A stretch of 64,000 nucleotides of DNA from Calliopum simillimum (lineage: Eukaryota > Arthropoda > Insecta > Diptera > Lauxaniidae): the NCBI GenBank assembly GCA_951812925.1, contig OX638372.1:8990001-9054000 (forward strand), in the 5' to 3' direction. The position numbers and the translations under genes are program-made. Position 1 is the first letter of the stretch; every line of letters starts with the position of its first letter. Below are positions 33,136 to 46,588 of this stretch, in pieces. The notes below the pieces were generated by a model. It saw nothing but the letters and a program-made list of their open reading frames with translations, had not been told where the DNA came from and did no database searches.

Positions 33136-36100
33136 ATGGATGATAAACGAATTGCGGACTACTTCGTTGTAGCTGGTATGCCAGAAAAACCGCAACTGCT
33201 ACAGGAAAGCATATTTAATGATTCGGGTCACCTACGTGCGGCTAATAACATTGATCCGATCACAGATATTGGTGTCTACTTTCCATTGCTTGGCGAAGAA
33301 GTACCGGAGGGCTATGAGATATTAGAAAGTACACCAACTGGCCTGCCGGCGAATTTAAATCATGGTTCTATGCGTACTACTGAATGTTATATTTACTATC
33401 GGCGTGGTAAAGATCGATCGCCATTAGTTGATATTGGTATGTAGAAAAATTTTTTTGTATTACATTTTTATTGTATTTATTTTTTCGAATTTTTCCAGGC
33501 GTACTTTACGAAGGACACGAACGTATTATGCCCGATGCGGAAATAGTTTGTAAAACACCAGGAGACCGTATTGCGAATGTTAATAATTCATCGGCAAAAA
33601 TATTTTTAACATATCGTCGTGCTAAAGATGATATGCCCTGTAATGAATTAGTTGTAACTGATTTGTGTGTTATAGTACAAAACAAAGGTCAGTAAAGATG
33701 TCAAAGTTATAAAGGAATGCACAGAATTTGATCCAGCGATTTAAACTCTGCGAACAACATTTAAGTTTTCCTGTCTCCTAAACTTTTCAAATCTCATTCC
33801 CATTAATTTTTGAAAGTTTTTGTAAGAATTTATTTTTCAAATTTTTAACTGGGAATTCGAAGCGCGAAAAAAATTATATACGACAAATCAAAAACTTTTT
33901 TAGGACAATTTTATAGCTTATTAAAATACCTTTCATATAACACCAATACTTTTGATATCCATCCAAGCGATTCTAACTTATACCTGTAGCCATATCCGGA
34001 TCTACCGATGGCTATATCCCCAAAACTAGATCTGAGCGAAAATTTTTGATTACATATTCTTTCTTAGGATTAAAAGCTTCATAAACTTAAAATATGAGGT
34101 GTCACTAAAGTTAACTTGACTCAAATTTATCAATAAGAATAGCTTTGTTATTTTTCATTTCATCACTTTTTTTGTTAACGTTACTTCGTCAGCTTCTCAC
34201 AAAGCATGAAAGTATACTTAAGTAAACTTGCATATACAACGTAAGTATTTGAAATTGAATATCTTATAGCAGTAAGAACGACTTTTATAGCGTGTTTGAA
34301 ATTGAAAAAAATCACTAAACAACTTGCTGAGCACTACCACTCTTTTTTCGCGTTTTAATTTATTAAGTCTGGTGTAAAAAGGAATCAGTTGGCAACAATC
34401 TGTCAAATGGAAAATACCAGGGCTGCATAGTAGTTTTTAGCGAAAATTAGGAGCAAAAAGTAGTCCTGCTAGAAATAGAATTTCTATTCTCAAAATATTT
34501 AAAATAGCAAATTCCCCCTCTTTAGAAAAGAATATATTCTCGAGAGATAAATTCTAGACAAATTCATTATAAGGCCCATAATCTGGAAAATCAGGGTTTC
34601 AGTTAAGGAACATGTTGTAGAAGCTTGAGAGGTTATCAAAAATTTATTTCTTTATTTTAACTAATGAAACTATTTATTTCAGGCGAAAAACCACCTCACG
34701 CATTTTGTTTAATATATAAAAGCCTTAACAAGGGCTACATGGGTAGTGATGTCTATTTGTGTTATAAAAAATCAATGTACCGTCCAAAATTAATAAGTTA
34801 TCAGCCAGAAATTTTATTACGTTATCCTTCGTATGATCACAATGATTTTCCACTGAATCTCTGTCCAAGTGTGCCTCTATTTTGTTTACCCATGGGAGCT
34901 TCTCTTGAGGCTTGGCCGCATGTTAATGGATCAAATAAACGTAAACCAATAAATCCAGTATTTAGTACATTTGTATTGACAGTAAATGATGGTACATATA
35001 AAGTATACGGTTCTGCGTTGACATTTTATGAGGATTTTGAGTAAGTTATTGAATGTAATTGAATTCATATTTTATACAAAGGTTTATCTTTGATCATTCA
35101 GTGAAGAAAATCTAACCGAACAACAGAAGGAATTGCTTGAATGGAATGAAGATTTTAGCAAGGAACATTCTCTACATATCATAAAATCAATTTGTCTTTT
35201 GTCACATTATTGTTTTGGTGATACATTTGATAAATGGTTAAAATACTTACATGTAAGTCTTAACATTAAGTATTTTAAATTGTTGATAATTATAATTTGT
35301 ATGGGTTTTGGTTCAGAATATGGCAGTATATGGTGTTGATTTACCAATACCAATTGAACGTTATATAACACAATTGTTTGATGAAGTACCGTTTCCATCA
35401 CCAAGCATACATCTACAGGTAAATGTACGAAATATCGATGATATTTGTATGATTGATTATAGTTTTATGTACTTTTTCTATTTATAATCAGCTCTCTAGT
35501 AAAACAAATGAGCGTATATTGCTAACACAGCCTGAAGATTCACCTATACCACGTAGTGGTGCTGGTTTTCAAATGTTTCTCCAAAATTTGGGCACAGAAA
35601 ATTGCTTGCATGTTCTTCTGTTAGCTCTAACCGAGCAGAAAATATTAATTCATTCTCTAAGGTATTATTTTTTTTTTTTTTTAATTAAAAACTATTACTA
35701 ACTTATTATGAATCATCTTTTTTTTAAGACCTGCTACATTGACCGCTGTTGCTGAAGCTATTGTATCTTTGCTATTTCCATTTAAATGGCAATGTCCATA
35801 CATTCCGTTGTGCCCCTTGGGCTTAGCTGAAGTTTTACACGCGCCATTGCCATACTTGATTGGCGTTGATTCCAGATTTTTTGATTTATATGAACCACCG
35901 ACTGATGTAACTTGCATCGATTTGGATACAAATACCATAAGTGTATGTATAAAAATGTGTTTTTCTTTTTTTATTTAAGGCCGCTTTATACAATACTATC
36001 CCACAAAGTATTACAACATATCAGAAAAAAATGTGATAGAATTTCATTATACTGTCAATTTTTGTATTAATGTGGGGAGGAATGTCAAATTTCATGTTTA

Positions 36101-39100
36101 GACTGTCAAAAAAATCAAAACGCTTTTTCATTAGATTGTTTTTCTCTAGTTCAAACTATCACACATTGCTTGCAACATGTCAATTTGGACATGTCTTTAT
36201 ACTTTGTGGGATAGTGTAAAGCGGCCTTTAGAGAACTTTTTTTTTTAAGCCAATGTTGAAATTCTAAATTTATTTTGCTTGTTGAACAAAAAAAAAAAAA
36301 ATAGTGTTTTCACAGAAACTTTACTTGATACATTACTGACATTACTGTTGCCCCTTTACTGACTTATTCCACTTTCAGAAATACCCATTCATATTTTAAA
36401 GTCAAATATTTTTAAATTATATGTATATACCTCATACCATGATAACTTTGCTCTTTTAGCTTTGTGAATCCCAAAAACATCTAACTGTAAAATTATTACC
36501 TAAACGCGCTGCTCGAATTCTAAAACAAACTCTCAGCGAAATAGAATTTCAGAAGCCAGCACCCATAGAATCAACGAATAGTCTCGATCGTGATTTAAGA
36601 AAGCGAAAACGGGAGGTATTTGAAATCATTTCACTTTATTAAGTTCATATTTTAAAATATAAAACTTTTGTCTCCAGCAAATATTGGAACAACGAATTCA
36701 AGAGGCCTTTTTATTATTTATGGCATCGATATTACGTGGTTATCGTGAATTTTTAGTGCCTATTTCAAAGGCACCATCTGTTGGCGCTACTGATCCTAGT
36801 GCCTTATTTCAATTAAAAGCATTTCTACGCTCAAGAGATAAGGTAAAGATGGCTTTCAAAAGACCTATTACAAAAAATTGTAAAAAAAAATTTTTTTTTT
36901 TTTCTCCAGGCTCATCATAGATTTTTCGAGCTGTTAATGAAAACTCAAATGTTCATCCGTTTCATTGAGGAACGATCTTTTGTTTCGGATGGCGACCATG
37001 GTTTGACATTTTTCGATGAATGTGCGGAAAAAGTTAGTTCTTATGATGAAACACCTTCTGATGTGCGTTTAGTAGATTGGGAAACTGGACATAGCAGTGA
37101 AAGGACTAAATATATTTTTCCACCAGATAGTATTGGCCCTAAACCAGGTTTGTGAATAAATTACGTAGTGATTCTTTTTTGCACTAATATTTCTCCTAAT
37201 TTTAGAGAATGAACTTGTTGTTGACTACAATTATGCAAATTTTACACTTAATCCTGAGCTTTTAAAATCAACAAAAAAAAGTGTTCTCAAAAATTTTCTA
37301 CAACAACAAATCAACAACGGTGCATCAATTGCGCCTGGTTCACCGATAGCACGTCGCACTAAACACGAAATTAAGATAGCACAAAAAATGGCACGTCGTT
37401 GTCAAATGCATCCTGAGGCCTGGTCAAAATATCTACTAGCTACTTGTTACTCACTTTATTTTCTAACGTTACCTTCGATGGTCTTGGATCCACGCCAAGC
37501 TGGCAAGGAGCATGTGGTGTTGCGTACTGCCTACGATGTTTTGTTAAAGGCCAGTAAACTGCAAATAACATGTGATGAATTTTGCTATCGCATTATGATG
37601 CAATTATGTGGAATTCACAATTTACCAGTACTAGCAGTACGATTACATTATTTAATGAAACGCTCTGGCGTTCAGCCTAATGCTTTGACTTATGGCTTCT
37701 ATAATCGTTGCGTACTCGAATCCCAATGGCCCAGTGACAGCACAACGCTAAGTCAGTTACGTTGGAATCGCATAAAAAATGTCGTACTTGGTGCTGCTCA
37801 CTTTAAACGTGCCGGCATGAAACGTTCAGCTAAAAAGCCATCACTTTCAACATCATGTGATAATAATTTAAGCACTTTGGAAGCTGTTGATGGTACTTCA
37901 CGTACTAGTCTTGATTCAACAGCATCATCACAAGTTGATCGTAGCGCAGCTGGAGATGGTTTATTACAAAGTTCACTCATTGATTTCTCAGCTTTTGATA
38001 AATTGCGTGGAAAATTAGGTAGCATTGTACGTCAATCTGCTGCTAGTACTCGACGTCCACATCATACAGAGTCTGTTGATGTTATCAGCAGTGCTGGCTT
38101 ATTAATTTCAGGTGATGCGAAAAATTGCGTTGATCAAACGGGAAATGCGACCGCATCAATTGTGGGGACCAACAGCACTTCCTGCCCACCACCGACACCA
38201 TCCAGTCCACATAGTCCAAATTGTGATTTGACATCAAACAACAAGAGACAACTCGCTAAAGCAGATAGTTTTGGTGGTGATATTAAATTGCTTAATAAAC
38301 TACAGCGTAACCATTCAGGCACAAATGCCAAAAATGACACGCTACAACAACGATTTAAAATCATGAATATCGGTGATGCTGAAATAGACGATGAGGCGAA
38401 CTCAAGTGAAGCACTAAATGAAATTGCAAGCTCACAAGAAGAATTGGATTATGATCCAGGAGTTGAAAATCATCACCAGGCGTACTTGAGACAAATTCAA
38501 AGTCCAACAAAGTATGTTATGGTTATTATTTATTAAGGGAAATTTAGAAAACTTAAGTTTACGCATTGATCTATTGTTGTATTGTTATACAATTTTTTCT
38601 TTTCTTGTAAAGAATATCACCGCGTACTCCTGTTACTCAAAATGATCCACTGGGTGCACTTAACGAAGAAGAGCCACCACCACCAACACAACAACAGATA
38701 CCACAAAATAATTTAGCAGACTGCAACAAATCTTCAAATGCTCATCACATTAATAATAATACAATGTACACAGACAAACCGATACTTTTCAAAGGTCAGC
38801 GTAGTGCAACTTTTGACGAATCAACAAATTTAAACAAGAGTATGCACCGTTCTGAGACAATGCCAGGATCAAGTGTAACATCGAGTTTAGCTAATATAGG
38901 TTCAACTTTAAAATTGAGCTTTGCGTAAGTATGATGCTATATTAAATGAAATCAACAACAGCTGCTGGATATTTCTAAGAATTATTTTATGCTTTTAATT
39001 TGAATTTCTTTAAATTTATTTGCATGTCTTAATTCTTATTTTATATATATTTACCTTCTTTTTTGTTGTTATTCAAAACCGAAAACAAATCATCGAAAAT

Positions 39101-42100
39101 GTCTGCTCGTTTGTTTTTCAAATATACGTTTGGTCCATTTTCCTCTTTAATAATATTTTTCAATAAATAAAACATATTTTCGTAGACGCTATTCACCTGC
39201 ACGAATGTCATTTAAGAAAGACTTGAAATTGCCCACCAATATTATAGAAAATATATCCAATATTAGGTAAGTTATTTTCGATTTTATTTGTTGAAGCAAA
39301 ATTCAGCATACTATAGAATTTTACAGCATTCGTGCATTCTTCTTTTTTTTTGGTGATGGTTTAGTTTAGTTATAACTTTTTGCTTTGCAAATACTCGTAA
39401 ATAATTGGGTTTCAGGTTTTTATACAACTTATTATAATAAAAATATTAATTCAGTATTTATTCTTGTATTGGCCCTATGCTCCTCCTAGGAGTTAAAGGA
39501 GAATACATACATACATACATTTATTCTTGTATTTTATTATCCTATATTGTTTCAATCACAAAGGCAATAGGTCATTATAAACACGGTATATACATATTTT
39601 TGGTAGAGTACATAATGTGTAGTTAAAATTAATGTTAATGACATGTTTATTAATAGATTAATTTTAAAGCTATTTCCCTAACACTGTTCTACCTCAAAAT
39701 ATGGTCTGACGGAAAATATGTCATTCTTACTTAATTCGGATACGGGGAATTCGGAAGTGCTAACAGTTTTGCTGGATTGTTTCATTGTCTCATATTTTAT
39801 ATCGATTTTACTCCCGAGATATGCCAGATATCGTGTTTATGCCCTTAACACGAACATAGCGCACTATAAATTAAATTTTCCATAATGATTTCTTCATCGA
39901 TGAATCATAATGAAAATATCAGGAAGTTAGCACACTAGTCGGACAATGTTATTCATATGTCTCTGAACTTTTGAAATGTTTCGAATAAGTGATATTGACT
40001 GCATGACATCGTCCATTACGTGTCGCTGTTAACGAGTAAAAATCATGAAAGCCGACTGTTTTTTAAGCGTGAAGTAATTTTATTGAAATAGATATAAAAA
40101 AAAAACAATATTATTGGTGCGCAATTTTTATGTGTATTGAATTATTCATATATGAATAATTATAACTAAATCATACAATGATATTGTCTGCTACGAGTCG
40201 CTAGCACACTGACGACTCAATGAAATTTTCAGCACAAGTCATCATTGATTTTTGGGACATTTGTTCGATAAGTTCATGCATCAGCCTAAACAATTTCTCT
40301 CTTTATCACCTATGATTTAATATTATCACTTATTGTGATCGGTGACATTCGACACTGAGTAAACTCAGAATGCTATAATTAGTTGAAAAGAGTTGTCAGT
40401 CATGTTAATAGTATCATTAAACATATTGTAATGCATTCACTTATTCCTAATCATCATATTTATATTCATTCGATGTATATTTTTTTTCTAAAAAAAGGTC
40501 AAACTATTTAAATATCAAAGGTGGCCCCAAATTAGTTTTTGGATAAGTTTAAGAATGTTATTAATTTAAATCTGATACTGTGTGGCTCTCAAAGCTCTTT
40601 ACATATTCATCAAACTAACGTTTCGCAGCATATTCATGTGCTTTTATATTATTTTCTTACGCTGCTTATTGTTGTTTTTGTTTATTATATATAATTATCA
40701 CTACTTTAAACCATAACTATTACAATTTCAAAAAAAAGAAAAAACATTTTCTAAAAAAGATATTATACATTTGCAGCCCAAGTTTAACTGGTAAAAAATC
40801 TAATGAAATTCTACAAGGAAGTCTGAGCAGCATTAAAATTGCTGCAAATTCAATAACACGCAAATTTGATGAGATTAAAGAAGCAATATCCGCCAATTCA
40901 ACACCAGTGAAAACATCCGGTTTATCAACTGGTAATTGCAATGATAATTCAATCACAGAAGATGATCTTATGACGCATGAAGACACCGGTGGTGGTGGTG
41001 GTGTTGGCTCAAAAATGCGACGTGTATCTAGTGATCTTGATCCATGGAGTCGTTTAAGTGAATCCCGCAAATCGAGTTACAACAATTTAGTGCCACTAGG
41101 TGAAAATACATCAGCATTATGTTTAAGTTCATTTCCTGCTTTACCAGATAATCTTTATAGCCCTATAGCTGATGTAAGTAATTATTTCTTTCTGTTTATT
41201 TAATTGAATTTAATGAGTTTTCTTCTTCCTTTTTTAAAGTGTATTGATAGTCCAGAATGTGATGTGCTAATACAAATGACATCTTGCTCACAATGCCACA
41301 ATTGTTCCGTCCTACTTTATGATGAAGAAATTATGTCCGGTTGGTCTGCAGAAGACTCGAATTTAAATACAACATGTCATGCTTGCAATAAATTAACCGT
41401 GCCATTCCTTAGTGTTCAGATTATTGTTGATGATTCATTAAAAACTGTAAAGCAGTCAGATAGTTTAAGTATACCCTACTTAAACCCGTTAGTATTACGA
41501 AAAGAACTTGAAAACATTTTGACGGAAGAGGGTGATGTTGCTTTGATTAAACCGAATTTTGTGGAGGAACATCCAATAATATACTGGAATTTACTTTGGA
41601 TAATGGAACGCATTGAGGGTCAGACACATTTGCCTGATCTGTGTTTACCCAAAGAGGTAATATCTACATTTATTTAAATATTAATTACTAAAAAGAAAAA
41701 GAAGCAGCACAAGTCTACCTAAGAGAAATTTAGTAAAGGGCTATTTTTATTGGGCGTAGAAAATAAAGCCCGAATAAACTGGAAATAACGCCCAAATATT
41801 GAAATGAAATATCACTCAAACGATAAACAATAACGCCTTAATTTTTAATGAAATAGGTTCAAATTTTGGGTAACACCCAACTTACAGTTCCAAAATGATT
41901 TGTCCCAAATTAGGATGACAATAATTTGGGCGTTATTTCGCATAGTATGTGTTTTTTGGAGTTATTTTTTACCGCCTTTTCATTGCTTTTTAGTAAAAAT
42001 TGGCTTATTTTATCAAGTCACCTTAAGCTGTTACTCTTATAACCAACAGAATTTTAGGTGTTTGCCCATTAATAAATATTTATGGTTCAATGTATTTTAT

Positions 42101-42695
42101 TTTTTTCGCAGACCGATAAGGAAATCGATCCACTTAGTAAAGTAAAAACTGTAAAGATTCAGTGTCTATGGGATAATTTACGTTTGCATAGCGAGTCTGG
42201 ACCACCAATGTATATTTTGTACAGACAAACCCAGATAGCAAGCGCATTAGTTCAAGCGCTAGTAATGGATAAACCAAAATTTAACAAAACGTAACTATAA
42301 AATCAAACACTCGCAGCAATGACGATGAGTATTTAATGAGTTTTCTAATTGATTTTTTATTTTTTTGTTTCATTTTATACAGCTTTATTCAACAAATCAT
42401 ATCCGCACTGCGTTGCAATGATCTTGCTACACCTGTGAAAAGACTAGCTACTGAACGTGAAAAATTAAATAGTGGTGATCGAACTCATTCAATTTATCGT
42501 GATATACTCTTTTTGGCACTAACCGCAATCGGTCGCTCTAATGTAGATTTAGTAACATTTCATCGAGAATATGCTATCATATTCGATAAACTTACAGAAA
42601 AAGATTGTAAATTGTATTATCGCAATCAAGATCTACCACCATCGGCAGCGACAATTTTTTGTCGCGCTTATTTTAGACCCTTATTACTTCCCTGA
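33136..42695 (+). CDS. Crag: Crag: DENN-domain Rab GEF (DENND4 family)
   Basis: Coding exons: 33136-33436, 33499-33687, 34683-35040, 35102-35252, 35317-35418, 35492-35661, 35729-35942, 36460-36615, 36678-36842, 36910-37147, 37206-38511, 38613-38924, 39186-39266, 40777-41173, 41240-41656, 42112-42290, 42383-42695. Together they make 5049 nt (1682 residues) with phase kept at all junctions. The N terminus ([15 protein letters not shown]) and the following MABP-type repeats, then upstream DENN, core DENN ([20 protein letters not shown]) and downstream DENN segments, match DENND4A-C. A PPR-like stretch follows ([16 protein letters not shown]), then a Ser/Asn-rich region and a C-terminal CXXC zinc-ribbon-like part ([15 protein letters not shown]). 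In flies Crag activates Rab10/Rab11 for polarised secretion and binds calmodulin. The exon starts at an acceptor at 33096, so a 5' untranslated exon lies upstream. Confidence 0.95.
35978..36227. mobile_element. PIF/Harbinger-like MITE in Crag intron 7
   Basis: The ends AGGCCGCTTTATACA and TGTAAAGCGGCCT are inverted copies, continuing through CTATCCCACAAAGTAT. TTA at 35975-35977 and 36228-36230 is a 3-bp duplication, as expected for PIF/Harbinger. There is no protein. It adds 250 bp to the intron without touching the splice sites. Confidence 0.7.
39267..40776 (+). other. Crag intron 13 (1.5 kb)
   Basis: Bounded by gtaagt and ttgcag. It contains no frame of interest; 39500-39523 has a short catacatacatac microsatellite. 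Confidence 0.7.
41735..41945. repeat. TTGGGCGTTATTT repeat in Crag intron 15
   Basis: Several copies and inverses of an ataacgcccaaat / atttgggcgttattt phrase occur here. A related block lies in intron 1 of the CAF-1 gene (56283-56465). A dispersed non-coding element is the likely source. Confidence 0.5.
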
Positions 42696-42920
42696 CGCGA
42701 AAAATTTAATTTTTTACATTTTGATTTGAACAATGCACGTAGATAGCATAATGGTACATAATTTTAAGAAAGAGATATTCAACATAAAAATTCCGTCTAC
42801 TTCTATTTGGTCTATTTTTTAATAATTGAGCAAACATAAAAATATGCAGCATATTTGCTTAGTAGTAACACGTACTATATTCGTAAAAAAGGAAATGTAT
42901 CTAGGGGTGTATAGCTTATA

Positions 42921-43659
42921 CGTGGGCTGCTATATATATTACTGGCCTAGGCAACACTAATGTCAGTAACTAAAATCTGGCAACACCATAATGAAGTTTG
43001 ACATTTTTTAGCATAAACGTTCTCACAACGTTTTGATGTACAAGTGATATTTGTTTTGTTTACAGTGAGTTAAGAAAATTAATTTTTCCATTGATAATTT
43101 AAGCGATTGATAAATTATGGGGTTTCCAACGAGAACAAACGTTTTTTACAACTAAGTGTTCATGCAAAATCGAATGTAGGAGTGGAACTAATGCCCAAGG
43201 ATGCCTCTATCTCTCGGTATGTCACATGACAATCTAGCATTATCAGTTCACGCACGGCTTCAATGTTCTCTGGCACAACGGACATTTTTGGACGACCTTC
43301 ACGAAATTCGTTTTTGAGCGAGCGTCGGCCACGATTGAATTCATTAAACCAGTTTTTCACAGTGCTATAGGATGGTGCTTCATCACGATACAAAGATTTA
43401 AGTTCATCGATGCACTCTTGTCGTGATAATCCACGTCGAAAGTTGTGAAAAATTATCGCGCGAAAATGTTCACGAGTTAATTCCATTTTTTTGCCAAATC
43501 GATTTTTTCAAGTCACTGTAAACAACACAAATGATGGTCGTGCGTCAAAACGTTCTGAGTACGTTTTTGCTAAAAATGTCAAACTTTATTATGGTGTTGC
43601 CAGATTTTAGCTATTGACATTAGTGTTGCCTAGGCCAGAAATATTTATAGCAGCCTACG
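42921..43659 (-). mobile_element. Internally deleted mariner-like element with long TIRs
   Basis: The ends read CGTGGGCTGCTATA and TATAGCAGCCTACG (one mismatch), and inverted similarity continues for roughly 150 bp on each side. TA at 42919-42920 and 43660-43661 is the target duplication typical of Tc1/mariner. Only the N-terminal part of a transposase remains (next entry). At 739 bp it is about half the length of an active mariner and cannot move by itself. Confidence 0.85.
43160..43486 (-). pseudogene. Truncated mariner transposase (N-terminal HTH part)
   Basis: 108 codons on the minus strand. The segment ELTREHFRAIIFHNFRRGLS and the following YSTVKNWFNEF...REGRPKMS are the paired-type helix-turn-helix region of Mos1-like mariner transposases. 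The catalytic DD(34)D domain and about two thirds of the protein are missing, and the last few residues come from junction sequence. It might still bind TIR DNA if expressed, which is inference. Confidence 0.85.
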
Positions 43660-43822
43660 TACAATTTGGATGCATTAATTTTTTCAATTTGCAATAAGAG
43701 TTTTTTTTTATTTTTTATAAAATATTATTGGTTGAAAAAATTTTTCGCCCGTAAAAAATTTAAAAAATTCATCTACGAAATTTCCTTAAATTGTTGAAAT
43801 TGAACAAGTACATCAAATCTAA

Positions 43823-44041
43823 AGGGCAGTCTACACGTACAGTCTTACCTGCGCAAACCTAGTTCGTGCAAACTAGAGAGTTTGCGCATACTTTTTATAT
43901 CGCGTCCACACGACACAGGCAAGTCTGTGCAGTTTTCAGTATACATACTTCATTTTTATAGAAACATAACGTCAAGCAAACATTTTATTTTCAGTTTGCG
44001 CAGGTAAGTCTTGAGGTAAAACTGTGCGTGTGGACGGCCCT
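43823..44041. mobile_element. PIF/Harbinger-like MITE
   Basis: The ends AGGGCAGTCTACACGTACAG and its inverse CTGTGCGTGTGGACGGCCCT carry the consensus-like GG-GTCYACACG. TAA at 43820-43822 and 44042-44044 is a 3-bp duplication. The inner arms (tacctgcgcaaac / gtttgcgcaggta) are also inverted. No protein. Confidence 0.75.
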
Positions 44042-44212
44042 TAAAACTTCAGTAAAAATAATCAAAACCGAAATCGAGTCCTAAAACTATGCAATATTCT
44101 TTTTTTTAATCGAATTCTTCCATATTAAAAGATTTAAAATTATTTGATAAAATAATTAAATGTTATTTTATTTTATTAAAAGTAAATAACATTTTTTAAA
44201 ACGAATATAAAT

Positions 44213-44468
44213 GAGCCCTTTATTTTGAAAGTGGTCTAAGTCTATTTCGGAGCAAAAATAATGTCGTAATATGAATAAGCTGGCATTTTGTTCAGAACGA
44301 ATAAAATTGAATTCTATCTTTACAGAAAGTTTACCACATTATGTAAAATTAATGGCGTTATGTTTTAAAAATAGTATCGGGCAAAAAATCGATTATTACG
44401 GCACATAATGTGAATGACATTACTTTTGCCCCGAAATGGACTTAGACCACTTTCAAAATAAAGGGCTC
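44213..44468. mobile_element. 256-bp MITE with AAAT duplication
   Basis: GAGCCCTTTATTTTGAAAGT at the left end is inverted at the right (ACTTTCAAAATAAAGGGCTC), continuing through ggtctaagtc. AAAT at 44209-44212 and 44469-44472 is a possible 4-bp duplication. No coding sequence; superfamily not assigned. Confidence 0.7.
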
Positions 44469-44514
44469 AAATGTACATTGATTTTAAAAGAATTCGGTTA
44501 AAAAAATAATTATT

Positions 44515-44840
44515 CAGGCTTGTTCTGTAATTCGTGTGGTTTCAATTACATACTTTTCATTTCTGAAGCTTTTTAATGAAAACGGTGAGTCGGACGATTA
44601 TAAGTTATTTGTGGAGCATTACATGTTCTACAAATAATATGGATTTGTATACTTTTTGGGGTTTTTTAAGAATATTTCCTAAACTGTTACTTTTTCGTCA
44701 ATGCAAATCAATATTATTGGTAGAACCTGTAATTCTCCACAAAAGAGATTTTGATATTTTTTACCGTTCGACTCACCGTTTTCATAAAAAAGTCTCTTAG
44801 ATGAAAAGTAATTGAAATCACGGATTTCGGAACAGGCCTG
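44515..44840. mobile_element. Fold-back MITE family 'CAGGCCTG', copy A
   Basis: The ends CAGGCTTGTTCTGTAATTCG and the inverse of CAGGCCTGTTCCGAAATCCG pair, and the arms continue as tttcaattac...acttttcat, cgactcaccgttttcat and ttctcca inversions to a centre near 44680. Three other copies lie at 47354, 51288 and about 63345. ATT flanks both sides. Confidence 0.75.
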
Positions 44841-44989
44841 ATTGCCTAGTTGTGGGACTTGATTTTCATTTTGTATATCTTGCACTAAAGTTTTAGATTC
44901 GCTGTAGTTTGTTCAATTTCAACAATTTGAGGAAACTTCGTAGATGTAAACTTTATTTTTTTTACGGTCTTTAATTTTATGATGTGTCC

Positions 44990-45065
44990 TTGTGACCTTA
45001 GTGTGGTATAAACTGAGATAATAGCTGCATTCCAATGGCAGTAGGTTCGATCCGGATCAGATCAG
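44990..45065 (+). pseudogene. Possible tRNA-derived relic
   Basis: A B-box-like ggttcgatcc (45053-45062) follows a stretch that could be a degenerate A box (about 44997-45013). Clover-leaf pairing is poor. Low confidence. Confidence 0.2.
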
Positions 45066-46588
45066 AATCTATTGAAAAGCACATAGATTCAATTTTGGAA
45101 ACTTGGTAGTATTGGCAATTGAGTCTTTTCAAAAAACGTTGATTAAACGTAACAGAAATAGCTGCAACATGTTTAAAAGAGGTCGTGGTGGTGCCGAGGG
45201 AGAAAGTGCCGTGTTCCCTTGGGCTTGCCTGTGGGAACTATGATCATAGATGGGCACACTGCATTATTTATTAAAATAAATTTTATAATAAATTGAATTA
45301 TTTTTACAATCCTAACTAAATTCTAATAAACAATTGAATCCGCTTGTGCTTAACGACAGAATATTAAACGCTGGCTTGGTGTTTTCTCAATTATTTGAAA
45401 AATCTGTACCAACTTAATAGATTCACTATGCTATGTACGAATCTTAAATTAAGTTTTACTTAAAAGAAAAAAAAAAATATTTAAAATGTGACTTCAAACA
45501 TAAAAACTTGATTTACTAAAAAAAAAAAACTACATACCTATTTAGCTTTAACTTCAATGGACCTGTTATCACCTATTTTCTTTTATATATATGCAATACA
45601 TATATTTTTCATTTAACAAGTATGTACTTAAATGTGTTTAACAGCATTAAGTTAGCAAGTTTGTTCACCTAATTAAACAAAAAAACATATTGAAATATTG
45701 GCTCATTTATTGATGTCAATCCAAAAAAAAAAAAGTAAAAAATAAATATCTACATTTCGACTGGTTTTTTGACAATACACAAGTTCATATTTTTTTATAT
45801 TACTCAAACTGCAGTTCACTTTCTGCCTTATTATATTAAAAGTTAATCCCCAATTAAAGAAAAACTTTTGTATTACAAATTACTTAAATATAAGTATAAT
45901 TATTCCTATTAAATAAAAATTATATTTATGTTAGCACATGAAAGCAAAATTTATCATTTTCATTGTTCTGGTATTGCTTAAGTAATAAAATAAAGTAGAG
46001 ATAATACTTAAATACATAATAAATATTAAATATGACTTTTAAAGTTAATTGACATGTAATTACTGTATTTTTAATAAACTGCACATCCGGATATGTTAAA
46101 CTTAATTAATTTGTTTATTATTTTAAAAATAAATTAGAACGCGTTCAAGTATTACAAAATCAGACTTTAAATGATTTTGGATGTTGCTTGCATGGAGTTC
46201 GTCCAGTCTCCAGTGTATTGTTGAGCTCCTACCTTTGGCACGATAATTGCTATGAATCATCGCCATGCGGCATTGTAAAGTAATTGTTTGAATGAAGACT
46301 TTACGGCGGGTTAAGCCTTTTTATCTGAAAAACTGCGATCGAAGGGCGGGATGGTCCACTTGACGAAGAATGTCACAATTATAATTTTCCTGCCACGTCG
46401 CGTTCTTTATACTACAAACGAAAGGACAAAGTGAACATACCCTATATGTGTACGGTATTAAAAATATACAATATTTAATAAGCATTGAATTTAATTTCAA
46501 AATTTATTTTATGGTTTTGTTTTTTTATTTATATTTAGTAAAAAAAATTCAAGAAAACTCGTATGGAAGTGCAATTAAATCCTGAAAA
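45066..46588. other. AT-rich spacer upstream of the tandem gene family
   Basis: Nothing coding was recognised. Runs of A and T dominate; 46175-46400 is less AT-rich (cgccatgcggcattg, gaagggcgggatgg) and could be promoter or leader for the first paralogue, but no specific site was identified. Confidence 0.5.
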
